Assembly: GCA_025642065.1 (NCBI GenBank)
Contig: JAODUP010000056.1
Span: 294,001-358,000 of the forward strand
DNA: 64,000 nucleotides
Reading direction: 5' to 3'
Source: Paralvinella palmiformis
Taxonomy: Eukaryota; Annelida; Polychaeta; Terebellida; Alvinellidae
The notes beneath the pieces were generated by a model. The model searched no databases. It had not been told where the DNA came from and saw only the letters and a list, made by a program, of their open reading frames with translations. The first letter of the stretch is position 1. Each line of letters begins with the position of its first letter. Positions 13,101 through 22,240 of the stretch are shown here, piece after piece. The translations under genes and the position numbers were made by a program.

Positions 13101-14392
13101 TTTGTAGGTCTTGAAGAGAAGAGGACGATCTACAAGTTACCAGTTCAGACACAAGAGAATGGAAAAGATGGATAACTTCAAAAAGGTGAGTTCCTGCCTG
13201 CTATCTACATGAAATTTTAGTTTGTGTCAGTTAATGATACTGAAAGACACAAAATTGACTACTCCAACAGTCTGAATTGTGCGTGTGTGTGTGTGTGTGT
13301 CATACAAAATTGACTGATATTGTTTAAAATGGGATACCTTGGCTAAAAATGTTCACTAGATGCCATTACTGTGCTACTAAGCGGCAGTTAGCTGTTCTTA
13401 AGCTAGGAAGTAGACAGGGTTTTTTTAAATGTTGGGGTTTCTTCATTCATAGGATTATACAGATGGAAATGCTTCAGAGTACTAAGAACTTATAATAAAT
13501 ATGGAATAGCACTTCATTGAACAATGTTTGGATTATTTTTGGTTTTTAAATATCTTGATTTAGAATTTATTTACATATTATGGACTTTTAATTATTGTTT
13601 TCCATTGAAATTTAACAGGAAATTGTCAACATTTGCAGTTTTAAGCTTTAAAAATGTGTAATGCAGACACTACTCGGATATTAAAGCTTGGTATGAATAA
13701 TCTATTAGTTCCAAGTTATTTCATTACCTTCATCTGTTCTGGTAAAGCTTATTAATTCAAATATGAAAGGACCTGCAAAAATGCTTGAAATAATTGGTAG
13801 TTTTAAGTATCTGTAGAGTCCATTATGGCTGATCTCAATATTTGAGATGCATATGTCATGCAGCTGTATACTTGGGTAGCTTTATAATTATATCCTTACG
13901 TAATATAATTTGAATGGCATGACATTTGTAATCGTGTCATTGTGCTCACTTGTACTTGACTATCGGGATGAGCATGCACAGTTGTATAGAAACTTCAAAT
14001 AAAACTATCTAAGCATAATCAACGAGGTCAATGTTTGTATAGACAGCAGTTAAGTTTTATTTAATAGAAGCAGTTTATATGTACTATCTTTCCTGAGATT
14101 CGAGAGATAATTGGTCATTTGATAACACTTAATTTCAATTTAATTCATCAGCCATGTGTTAAAATTGGATTATGGGGCTCTGATCAAACTATAGATTACT
14201 AGAAAATGAGCCTTTTGAATTAATGAGCTGTTACTGTATGGCCATTATTATTCCTACCAAATCAAAGTCTAGTAAAAGTGATAACTTCTTTTGCAGAACC
14301 TGATTCTAGGCTCTGAGTTGGATAAGCCAGACCTTCTCAGCAAAGACTCAGTCCAGGTAACTCTGGCAGACCCAGAGAAGCCGCCTCTATAA
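4098..14392 (+). CDS. Antistasin-repeat/thyroglobulin type-1 single-pass membrane protein (EpCAM-like layout)
   Basis: Twelve coding exons: 4098-4155, 4545-4747, 4893-4983, 5090-5673, 7058-7148, 7261-7491, 7736-7829, 7942-8005, 9143-9338, 9864-9976, 13108-13185, 14297-14392. Every junction is GT-AG with matching phase. The total is 1899 nt, giving 632 residues plus TAA. Domains in order: signal peptide (1-18); six antistasin-like modules of the form C-x3-MC-x3-C-x-(Y/H)G-x6-GC-x2-C-x-C (about 40-310) with an acidic Glu/Ser-rich linker between modules 3 and 4; a further Cys-rich piece; thyroglobulin type-1 (343-419); a SEA/EpCAM-C-domain-like segment (about 425-535); an Ile/Val-rich TM helix (about 553-575); and a 57-residue tail starting LKRRGR. 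Antistasin modules in known proteins inhibit serine proteases and bind glycans; a role here is inferred. The first ATG of the signal peptide is the start, and a 5' UTR acceptor lies 10 nt upstream. Introns carry LINE, SINE and MITE remnants. I am very sure of the model and only moderately sure of function. Confidence 0.9.
4179..4325 (-). mobile_element. SINE family A, head-truncated, in intron 1
   Basis: This copy shares the blocks 'ttttatggccacttttg', 'aggctaaatgggccgagc' and 'gatatgccca' with the complete copy at 19946-20124, in the same direction. The tRNA-like head, at the high-coordinate end, is lost. It lies 24 nt after the exon 1 donor. Confidence 0.6.
4545..5673 (+). other. Exons 2-4: six antistasin-like cysteine modules
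   Basis: Exon 2 (4545-4747) holds module 1 after a Pro/Asp-rich spacer. Exon 3 (4893-4983) encodes a different cysteine pattern (CPEGTRCEVPTC), resembling the short CP-x-GT-x-C units that often accompany antistasin modules. Exon 4 (5090-5673) is a single large exon with modules 2-6, for example CPMPMCSEPCEFGY, CPRMMCRMFCEYGF and CSNMMCLMLCEHGF. Each is followed by GC-x2-C-x-C. Five modules in one exon, including a nearly identical pair (4 and 5), point to internal tandem duplication. An acidic stretch (EEEGAYDEGEDSESSE) separates modules 3 and 4. Confidence 0.85.
5834..6409. mobile_element. Two adjacent MITE-like elements with inverted ends
   Basis: The motif 'aaagccgagattcc' at 5837-5850 is the inverted form of 'ggaatcttggctt' at about 6085-6098 and 'ggaatctcggctt' at about 6394-6406. 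Between them, 5885-6100 and 6150-6409 share the blocks 'tgtgttttgga', 'cttgggaaag' and 'gaatcagacag' in direct order. The simplest reading is two copies of one non-autonomous inverted-repeat element side by side in intron 4, the second lacking its left end. No transposase is present. Confidence 0.55.
7261..7491 (+). other. Exon 6: thyroglobulin type-1 module
   Basis: The exon encodes LCELHQGHPL, then CRPDGKFEPRQC, then CFCIDDRRV and ends with PIC. This matches the thyroglobulin type-1 signature C-x-D/G-x2-Y/F-x-P-x-QC followed by the C-W/F-C-V/I core and a closing cysteine. The usual Trp of the CWCV core is Phe. The exon is phase 1-1, the normal arrangement for a shuffled module. In other families this module can inhibit cysteine proteases or act as a protein-binding scaffold. 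Confidence 0.85.
7736..9338 (+). other. Exons 7-9: SEA/EpCAM-C-domain-like juxtamembrane segment
   Basis: Exons 7736-7829, 7942-8005 and 9143-9338 encode about 115 residues without internal disulphide pairs: a beta strand (MRLSFELMHD), an amphipathic helix (IEELVKAMLGDWM), a second and third strand (VVFVQVAYVKPGVLVVLS) and another helix (SASHHLHKQM). The strand-helix-strand-strand-helix order between a thyroglobulin module and a TM helix is what the C-domain of EpCAM/TROP2 and SEA-like folds show. There is no GSVVV autocleavage motif. Assignment is by fold pattern only. Confidence 0.5.
8071..8880 (+). mobile_element. LINE remnant (C-terminal reverse-transcriptase region plus 3' tail)
   Basis: An open frame at 8071-8727 encodes the post-palm region typical of CR1/L2/Jockey-type non-LTR retrotransposons: SRIDYCNSLLYGI, then LQRIQNSAARIV, then LHWLPVRQRI, then FSVAAPTLWNKLP. 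It is followed by a 3' UTR ending in the 'agggcgctttat' motif and an ATT-rich tail. The endonuclease and the catalytic RT palm are absent. The insert sits in the same orientation as the host gene within intron 8, directly after exon 8. Confidence 0.85.
9864..9976 (+). other. Exon 10: transmembrane helix
   Basis: The exon encodes a short acidic stalk followed by an uninterrupted hydrophobic run, IIGTSIFILVVLIAIIIIV. The next exon (13108-13185) opens with LKRRGR, a strong positive-inside stop-transfer signal. The cytoplasmic tail is rich in Lys/Arg, then becomes acidic and ends EKPPL. No ITAM, PDZ-ligand consensus or kinase domain is visible. Confidence 0.85.
12192..12400 (+). mobile_element. 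LINE reverse-transcriptase fragment
   Basis: The + strand reads LTPILKDFHWLPVKYQM and then FKILMHMYKVLHEQTL, homologous to the LHWLPVRQRIHFKILLITYK block of the LINE at 8071. About 45 codons remain, followed by a short tail with 'agctttataag' and an ATA-rich run near 12389-12402. This is a short, decayed copy in the same sense as the host gene. Confidence 0.7.
12874..12960. repeat. 53-bp tandem duplication
   Basis: The block starting 'actcgtttatggagatttc' at 12874 recurs at 12927 as 'actcgtttacagagatttc', followed in both by 'tttaaagtcttga'. The second copy is partial. Confidence 0.75.
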
Positions 14393-15290
14393 ATTTGATG
14401 GAAGCAGTGATCTATGTTAAACTGCTTGTTTACATGAACATCATATCAGTTTGCTTGAACAGAGGGTTGGTTCTACCTGTCGGAGATGAATAAATCACTC
14501 GTGTGGAAGTTTTTGATCTGAATATTCAAGAAATGTATAATTACTATTAGCATAGCATTCTCTGTGTGTATAAAATTAATAATAGTATTATTATTGCTTA
14601 ACAACTATGTATTTGTCTGTTATAATAGAAAGGTAGTTGTCACCTGGGTGGATGATCAACAAGGTGTACAGTACAGTTCTGTTTCATTAGCTTTTCAAGC
14701 AGTATATTATTTCATGAAGCCTAACAGCAGTTGACAAGAAATTAATGCCATGTAATATACAACAGTTATGTAATCACAATAATGTTTCTATTTCTAAATT
14801 CCCTGGTATGAATCATACATGTCTCTTGTGTAAACATCTGTAAGAATAACAGAAAATATTTCTGGTATATTTATCGGTTGAGAACGTTTTTGTATAATGG
14901 TGTACACATAAGATTTACTTTCCACTGTAATCATATGTATGAACTAACACTTTAGAGTAACTTTAGTTGACATTCCAAAAATTGCAGATATTTGATTTAA
15001 TACTCCTTAAGAATTTAATTTTGTATATGCTGGATGTTAATATTTGTTATCCACCTGATTTAATATTTGTAAACTTGTATAATGTGCTTTCTGTTGTATT
15101 TGTTCTATTGGATAATGTTTCAGCACTGTTTGGTGGTTTTTAGGATACAGAAAAACATGTTCATAAAATTTGCATTGATAAAATTCAGTGTTTAAGCATT
15201 CCATAATTTTTATATTGGCTGTTTTTTCAACTTGTTGGAAAATTGGTTAATTGTTTACTTGTTTGAATAAAACTGTTAAAAGATTGTCAT
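14393..15290 (+). other. Probable 3' UTR of the antistasin/thyroglobulin gene
   Basis: AT-rich sequence after the TAA at 14390-14392. The first well-placed AATAAA, at 15266-15271, is followed about 20 nt later by a TG/T-rich stretch, as expected of a poly(A) site. A block at 14743-14797 is repeated imperfectly at about 15499-15553, past the proposed end. Confidence 0.5.
15266..15271 (+). terminator. Candidate poly(A) signal AATAAA
   Basis: Canonical hexamer 870 nt after the stop codon, with a GT/T-rich element downstream ('tctctggttttctttgattt'). Alternative hexamers occur in this AT-rich region, so this choice is tentative. Confidence 0.45.
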
Positions 15291-16344
15291 CTCTGGTTTT
15301 CTTTGATTTTTTTACCGTATGTCTTTTGGAAAAGTACATGTATATTACTAGTATTATATACCCAACAATGCACAGGTGTACTTAAGCAGAATATATGAGT
15401 TGCCAATAAATCCGAATAACAAATCCAAAAATTCCCATTATCGATAATGTTTCATATGTACAACCCAGAGTCTTGTGTCGCTGTTGAGAAGAAACATTTA
15501 ATGCAATGTAATGTACTATTATGAAATCACAATAATGTTTCTATTTTTAAAGGAGAATTATTTTATTTTAAAGTTATTATCCTGTTTTCTTGGGGGAAAA
15601 TCAAGTGTTTACATTGATATCTAGGCTATTCATTAGGAAAATTAACCAGAAATTGTCTCCACCGAACAGTTGTTGGATAATGGCTCCACCTGGTGATTGA
15701 ATGTTATATCAACACACATTATAACTGTAGTTAATTAATTTTTGTTTATTTAATTAAGATGGCATTGAAAGTAATTCACTTTCACTTCTGTGAAAATATA
15801 TATTTGCTGTATACCTAAGTTTAATTTTGATACGTTTGATTAAAATTCCTGATTGACATTTTATGTTAATTTGTGACTAAACAAACCAAATGGTGATTAC
15901 AACTGAGTCTCATTAACCCAGAAGGCTTATAAGTTATAAAAGGATTCCAGATAAAAACCTACTATTTAGAATATTCATGCTTCAGTGATACTACTAGTAT
16001 TATTGTCAGAGCCAGTAGGAATATAGTTCTTTGCTATACTGATCCCAAAGTTTCTACATTATAATTGTATGTATGATATATATTGTATTCCATATTTATT
16101 GTATGTGTGTGTGTGTGTGTGTGTGTTTTAAAATTGTAAATACAAATTACTTGTAAAATTTATTCATCAGAATATGGCTGCTCTAAATGATGTTTACTGT
16201 TTAGTATGATACATGTAAGTATATTAAATATATTCATTCCATGGCTGAAATGTTTAACCATTTAGCTGTCAGTGATGGCACCATGGTAGCACAGTTGTTA
16301 GTACACTGCACTGCATTCCACCAGATGATGGAATCTTATAATAA

Positions 16345-16660
16345 TAATTTACACCTAATAAAGCCTCATTACTAGCAGAAGCCATTCAAATGTGATGTAA
16401 AGTGATATACTCTGTATGTAAAACCTAATAAGAGACTTGAATGATAATCATTACTTTACAGGTTAATCTGTAACACTGGGACCTTTATCTGACCTTTATA
16501 TTCTCAGAGAGTAGCCTCTTGGCCATATATCTCAAGTGTGGCCCATACCGAGGCTAAACAAAACCCTCATCGACTCTAGTAATAGTGATGTAGATTTAAT
16601 AAGGTGGCTCTTCTAACAGGAGCCATTCAAAGATGGTGTACTGTAATATGTTTTTTAACG
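16345..16660 (-). mobile_element. Two LINE 3'-end remnants in direct order
   Basis: The phrases 'agcagaagccattcaaa' (about 16373-16389) and 'aacaggagccattcaaa' (about 16615-16631) are both minus-strand copies of the LINE 3' block 'tttgaatggctcctgct' seen at 8828-8844. Each is preceded by a 'taataa' run matching the LINE poly-ATT tail. Both copies are short and degenerate. Confidence 0.45.
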
Positions 16661-17759
16661 AATTTATACTTTGAAAGATAACATTTACCAATGAGAGAGA
16701 TGATTTACTTCTAATCTTAAAGTGAGAGCTACTACACTAAATACACAATTGACATATAACTTTAGCCAAGGCACAGATACCCGGTACAATATCTGACCAG
16801 ATGATATGAACATCGAGGATTATTTTCTAATGGACTAGAATTTGCACAAATATTCAGGTGCTATGATTATGATTATGATTGATGTTTAACGGGCCATATT
16901 TAGGTGCTCTGCTACTGTTAGATTTGCCTGTACAAATTTAAATGGATACCCTCTATCACAGGTAGCCAATCTAGTTTTTATAATAACTGGGATCATATTT
17001 TAGTATATTTTATCACTGAAAGCTGCCCATTCTGGATTTATATCATAATTATATATGCTGTATAGTTGGGAGTTACATCATACATAAAAGTATGGAATAA
17101 TTTAATAAGTGTTTTTCCTGTTTAGAATATTTTAGATGGTGACTGTTCATTAATATTAAAACAAATTGTTTTCAGATCATCAGGGATATTGAAAGTTTTG
17201 CCAATGCATAATGCTGGCATTTTTAACAATTTGACAGTTAGTAAGCCAAATAGGTAATATTTCTTTCATTTAATTTTAGAAGGTTTTAATCACTCATGGT
17301 AAAATATCAGCAATATATATCCATTGATATATATATATATATATTATCATCGGCATACAAGTGATTTTAATAGCATATTGTTGTGAGACATTAAATTATA
17401 AATATAGGACAAAATACCATGAACTGGTACTCAAGAAATATTGGTCTAATTAGAATTTAAACCAAACAGATCTCCCAGTTGAAAGAAAAACATTAGGATA
17501 AATTGTATCAAATTCAGCAGAAGGATCAATATTATTGGTTTACCTTGATCAGTTAATATTATACACACTGTGGCACCTAAACCAAAGTTGCTTTAGTCCT
17601 TTGACCACTTTATACATAAACCCTCGTGACCCATTAAGATATTATTCAATATAATAATAGTAATAGTATTTATATAGTGCCTTATATAGATCAAATACAT
17701 TTCATACATAATAAACTGGTTTAATATTATAAATACGCCAATTTAAATAAATGGGTTTT

Positions 17760-18600
17760 AAGAACCTTACAAAATATGTCTCTACTTGCTGTGAGTTTAA
17801 TGTGGTTTGGCAACTCGTTCCACAGCCTCGGAGCTGATGCTCAGAAGGATCTCTCTCTGTACATTGCTGTATGGCTTCTTGGTACCGTCAAAAGTGAATA
17901 GGACTTGGGTCGGAGCATTCTCACTAATATATATTTTCAATCAGATCGTTTAGGTACACTGGCGCTGTTCCATTCAGTACTTTGAACGCAAGAAACAGGA
18001 TCTTGTACAGTGATCTGAAACGTACAGGAAGCCAGTGCAGTTGGAACAAAACTGGGGTTATATGTTCCCTTTTGCGAGTGCATGTCACCAGATGTGCAGC
18101 ACAATTCTGCACTTACTATAGTCGGTTTGTCAGAGAGAGGGGGATATTATATAGCAATGCATTGCAATAGTCCAGTCGAGAAATAATAAGGGCTTGGACT
18201 AAAGTCTTGCATGTCTCATCATTTATGTACTTACGAATAAGTCCTATATTTCTTATTTGATAATAATAGAACTTACATATAGAATTCACATGCTTCTTCA
18301 TTCTGAGGGTATTATCTAATATAAGGCCTAGATTTTTTACAGACATGGAAGAATTTATATAACTGGATCCTACCTTAATGCGAAGACTCTCAGTTTTCCT
18401 TACATGTTGCTTGGATGAAAAAACAATTAATTCTGTCTTGTTCTTACTCAATTTCAATACGTTGTTGTTCATCCAAGTACTTATCCCTGAAATACAACCT
18501 TCAATTGAAGATGAAATATCATCCCATTTATCTTAGGTCCTAAAACCGATTCCTGTGGCACACCAAAAAGAAGACCAACATCCGGCAATATTTTATTGGC
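17760..18600 (-). mobile_element. LINE remnant with internal deletion of the reverse-transcriptase active site
   Basis: Read on the minus strand from 18600 downward, this encodes GLLFGVPQESVLGPK (RT motif GVPQGSVLGP), then directly SSIEGCISGISTWMNNNVLKL, then KNLGLILDNTLRM, ISRLDYCNALLYNIP, HLVTCTRKREHITPVLF, LHWLPVRFRS and finally SAPRLWNELPNH. The YADD active-site block that should lie between GVPQ and the STWM segment is missing, and at least one frame change occurs near 18115. It is related to, but not the same copy as, the LINE at 8071. Confidence 0.8.
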
Positions 18601-19363
18601 CACTGAAACACACTGAGTTCTGTCAGCGAGAATAGATGTTTATTTATATAGACAACAATTTTCCTTTCTTTTGAGGTACCGGTACGTCATTACAATGAAA
18701 ATTAGGTTTTGTTTTTAATTAATGACTTTACGAAAGTAGCTTTCATGGATCTTTGGAAAATATGCATAGATATTGTCCATTTAATTAATTTTGTAATTGG
18801 GATAACAAAGACAATCCCGACACTGCATGCAAGTATAAGATCAATTGCATAGAAAATATCTGTAAAAAGTGTCAAAAGTAGCGGAGGACCTTTTTTTAAC
18901 GATGGGTTGCCATGTGTTAAGGGGGACATGTTTAATTTTAACCTTCACAATATTGAAAACAGTCCTTTGATTCACCTTGCATGTCCCGATCTTACTCTTG
19001 TAATAATCTAACTTTGCTGAAATAAGTCTATGTCAAGCAAAGATAATGCCATTTATTATGTCTAGAGGTACTCACAATGTAGGGTCAAGATCTACCCACG
19101 GGTCAAGATCACACACTGCATCCCATACAAGACAAGAGATCCTCAGATCATATTCCAAATGAAATTACTTTTAACTAAAGCAAACAATGGCATCTTCATG
19201 GCTTAGCTGGTAACAGAGTTAATTTGTTACAGATCTTCAGCACTTGGATTCAAGGTCTAGCCTGGCTGTGCCTGAGGGGTGTTTCATCTTCACTTGGTCT
19301 GTTGACCTTTGTGGCCACAAAAGGTAGAACAATGTTAGTAAGAAAGTAATTAGGAGAGTGGAA

Positions 19364-19366
<3 letters not shown>

Positions 19367-19396
<30 letters not shown>
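19367..19396. repeat. (TA)n microsatellite
   Basis: Uninterrupted TA dinucleotides in intergenic sequence. Confidence 0.9.
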
Positions 19397-19398
<2 letters not shown>

Positions 19399-19673
19399 CT
19401 TGTCACAAATTTGTCATTTTCATGTGGGATAACTTCATCGGAGTAATCAATGACTCTTGCACATGCTGCCGAGATTGCCTGACTTGTAATCATATTTGTA
19501 TCCTTACGGCAAACCCAGTGAATACTGAAATCATCTATGATCAACTTATGCAGTAAAAAGCGAGATGCTTTCCCATGCCACACATCATTTTGCCATCTGA
19601 GAGCATATCATAGTGTGTGTGTATGTGTGTGTGCGTGTGTGGTGTTTAGTATGGGATCTTGTCATTAGCCACT

Positions 19674-20712
19674 CCGATCTGTTGCCCCTTAGGCCTTTTG
19701 CCTCTTTGGTCTTTATCCCCTTAGTTCTTTTTCCCCTTAGTTAATTTCCCCCATTAATGTGAATTTGGTGAATGTGAGTGTAAATTAAACAAAATAAAAT
19801 CGCACACTTTAATGATAAATCGCACATTTTATTGTTTCTAATGATTGTATAAGCACTTTGCTGGATTAACTGCACAGGATTGAGAAAAGGAATTTATTTA
19901 AACTGGATTGTGTGTCCAACAGCCTTTAGGATATCTGACAATGATGACTGATTGATGTTTTACGGCCACTTTTGTGCACATGGTAGGCTAAATGGGCCGA
20001 GCAACCTCCAAAGGTAATGAGGTGAAATGAAAGATGAAACAACCTTCAGATATGCCCACTTCGAGAATCTAACCCGGGGGTTAGTGATCTGTGGTCCAAC
20101 CCGCTACCGCTAGACCACGGAGGCATGTGACAATGATCTGGTGCTAGCAAGATGTGAGGAGCACAAAGAAATATCTATCTATATGTATATATTATGGCTT
20201 TAATAGGCTTTAAAAAAATCTATAATCATTATATCTTTTGTAATTATTCTCTTTATTCTTTGTCTGTCATCAACAATTGCAATTATGATGATGCCTTGAT
20301 TAGAAAGATGAATGGCAACAGACCTGAGTGTAATAACACAAGGGAGGTTCTTAGTTCCAGTGAGTGTCTCCTTAATTACAATTGATATATGTGCAATGAA
20401 ACATTGGTTATACTGCACCTAAATATTGCATTAAAATTATCTTGTAAAAGACATTTACCAATTTATGTATTATTATTATTACTTTTAATTAATCATATAT
20501 CTACTTTTTTATCTTTATAAATTTTCATGAACCATAGTAAATTAAAAATACAACACAACAAAATAAATTTATTGTATATTAATAAAATAATAATTGTGGA
20601 AATCTAACTTTTAAAGTTATGTGTCAAAGACCAAGGGGGAAAAACTAGGTGAACAATTAATGAAGGGGTTAAAGACCGAAGGGGAAAAAGACTGGAGGGG
20701 TAAAAGATCTGG
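19674..20712. mobile_element. Possible 1-kb element with repetitive inverted ends
   Basis: The left end (19674-19751) is a series of 'ttccccttag / ttggtcttt' units. The right end (about 20624-20712) carries the same units inverted ('aaagaccgaaggggaaaaag'). Both ends are bounded by 'agatc'-type sequence. The interior is AT-rich, encodes no transposase and hosts the SINE A copy. Non-autonomous DNA transposons with sub-repeated ends look like this, but a chance arrangement of short repeats is not excluded. Confidence 0.4.
19946..20124 (-). mobile_element. SINE family A, near-complete copy
   Basis: On the minus strand a tRNA-like head runs from 20124 with an A box 'tggtctagcggtagcgg' and a B box 'ggttagattctcg'. 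It is followed by a unique body ('gggccatttagcc' type blocks) and a tail ending in '...aacatcaatcagt'. The other copies are at 4179-4325 (same orientation), 32519-32580 (opposite) and a fragment at 16875-16910. Confidence 0.75.
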
Positions 20713-21797
20713 ACCCGTTTAGTATATACCACTTTTGTGTACTGGAGCGACTAAAACAACACTTTCCTACATGGTACCAGTTCGCCAAATACGAACCTGG
20801 TCAATTCCGAGGTTCATTATGGCAAGATTTGCAAGAATTTAAATTTGTATACAGGACTAAGAAGAAAGCCAACGTATGAAGCTGTTTTAAATGATATAAA
20901 CATATGAATTCTGCAGATATGATTTTCTCAGCTGAACCATCACGCATGCTACTTCATGTGTAACGACCCCAACGGAATTAAATTTAACTGGGCAGGACTG
21001 TAAAGCTAGCCGTAGAAAGCAAATGGCCTACGCGGAATATGTGGACACATCAAACAGCAATAATGGCAATAAATAAAATCTCCTCGCGTATTATTATAAT
21101 ATCTGTTGGCTAATGCCGTCTGACCCGAAATTAACACCAATATCGGATGACGTATTCTGCCAAAATTAATAATGAATGCAGTAGCTGACACTGGACATTT
21201 TAGGAACACCCCCCCCCCCAGTCGGTTCCCCATGGTCAGATATATCACTTGCAGTTTGATGACGCAGCATTTACTTGGATTAGGAAACAATGCAGGTGTT
21301 CAACTATCTGTGGCTATAAAGGTGTATGTTCGACGATTTCATGCCAATACGGTATTAAATTAATTATTAATTGACCATGAATCGAGTTTGACGTGTGCGA
21401 ATATAATAACTAGACAACTGGTCACAAAGGCTAATACTTCACGAATAGGTCTCATTATCCATGTTGACTGGGCATGGTCTGGTCAAATGAAGAAGAGATC
21501 CAGACGCTCGAGTTATAAAGATCTCGCAGTTTCAAATGTTGTTATAAACACGGATCAATAGGTTTACGATAATCGACCAACTACTAAAAGTAAAACAACT
21601 GAAATACAACAATTAATTCGCTTTACTCTTGAGTTAAGAAGACAAGATTAAAATAGATCAATGAACACCGAACAGGTGAAGGATTTATTACCTGTTGCTC
21701 GGGAAGTGGATTAGAGACAACAAAACATCCACATATATCCGGAAGATCTGTTTATTTTGTTTACGCATTGGAAATCTGATCCACAAACCGAGACATA

Positions 21798-22240
21798 ATG
21801 GCTTACAATAAGATGCTGAAGCGATTTCTGACGCAGAAATCCGTTCTGGATATTTTGAGGACGCAGATGGATTTGTCTGGAGGACTGCTTTCTCAGATGA
21901 AAGATTCCGGAATCATGACTGAAGAGGAGATCCAATTTGTTCAGGTATTAACTAGTCGGACTCGTTAACCCGGCTAAGTGTCAACGTAGGATTGTTTTGA
22001 AAATCAAAATCCTTATGATAAACTGATACGTAAGTAGCATCACCGTGACATCTCTGTTTCTTTTCAGTCCTTTAGCTATCCTCAGATTAGAAACGAACTA
22101 CTGCAGGTTTTGATCCGGAAGCAGTGGACGGAGGAAAGCTTTAAACAGTTTTGTTCTGTCTTAACAACGTCTGACGGAGATAACTTGTCCGACCAAGCTG
22201 CTTCAGAAGGTCGACACATTTGCCAAAGCTTCGGATGCCG
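21798..22240 (+). other. CARD domain (exons 1-2)
   Basis: Two exons (21798-21944 and 22068-22240) joined in phase 0 encode a six-helix death-fold pattern: LKRFLTQ at helix 1, LDILRTQMDLSGGLLSQM at helices 1b-2, the turn GIMTEEE at the helix 3 start (equivalent to the common 'LTPEE' of CARDs), IRNELLQVLIRKQ at helix 4 and ESFKQFCSVLTTS at helix 5. The intron inside the fold is only 123 nt. Confidence 0.8.

Larger units (their letters stand above)
9977..13107. other. Intron 10: mobile-element debris
   Basis: This 3.1-kb intron contains a LINE-type 3' end (about 10415-10460, '...gggtgctatatgaatg' then an ATT run), a possible pogo/Tigger-type terminus at about 10567-10625, a possible MITE at about 11345-11870, a LINE reverse-transcriptase fragment at 12192-12326 and a 53-bp tandem duplication at 12874-12960. 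No additional exon is needed to keep the frame. Confidence 0.5.
15291..21797. other. Intergenic region with decayed mobile elements
   Basis: I see no supportable gene in this 6.5-kb spacer. It holds a (GT)n tract at about 16101-16126, LINE 3'-end remnants (about 16345-16420 and 16590-16660), a SINE A fragment near 16875-16910, LINE reverse-transcriptase pieces on the minus strand (17760-18600), a tRNA-like SINE copy near 19195-19340, a (TA)n tract at 19367-19396 and a possible inverted-repeat element at 19674-20712. Short open frames elsewhere resemble no family. Confidence 0.5.

Noticed and set aside
21711..21935. Minus-strand 74-codon frame over CARD exon 1
   Set aside because: It is antisense to a well-supported CARD exon with good splice sites.
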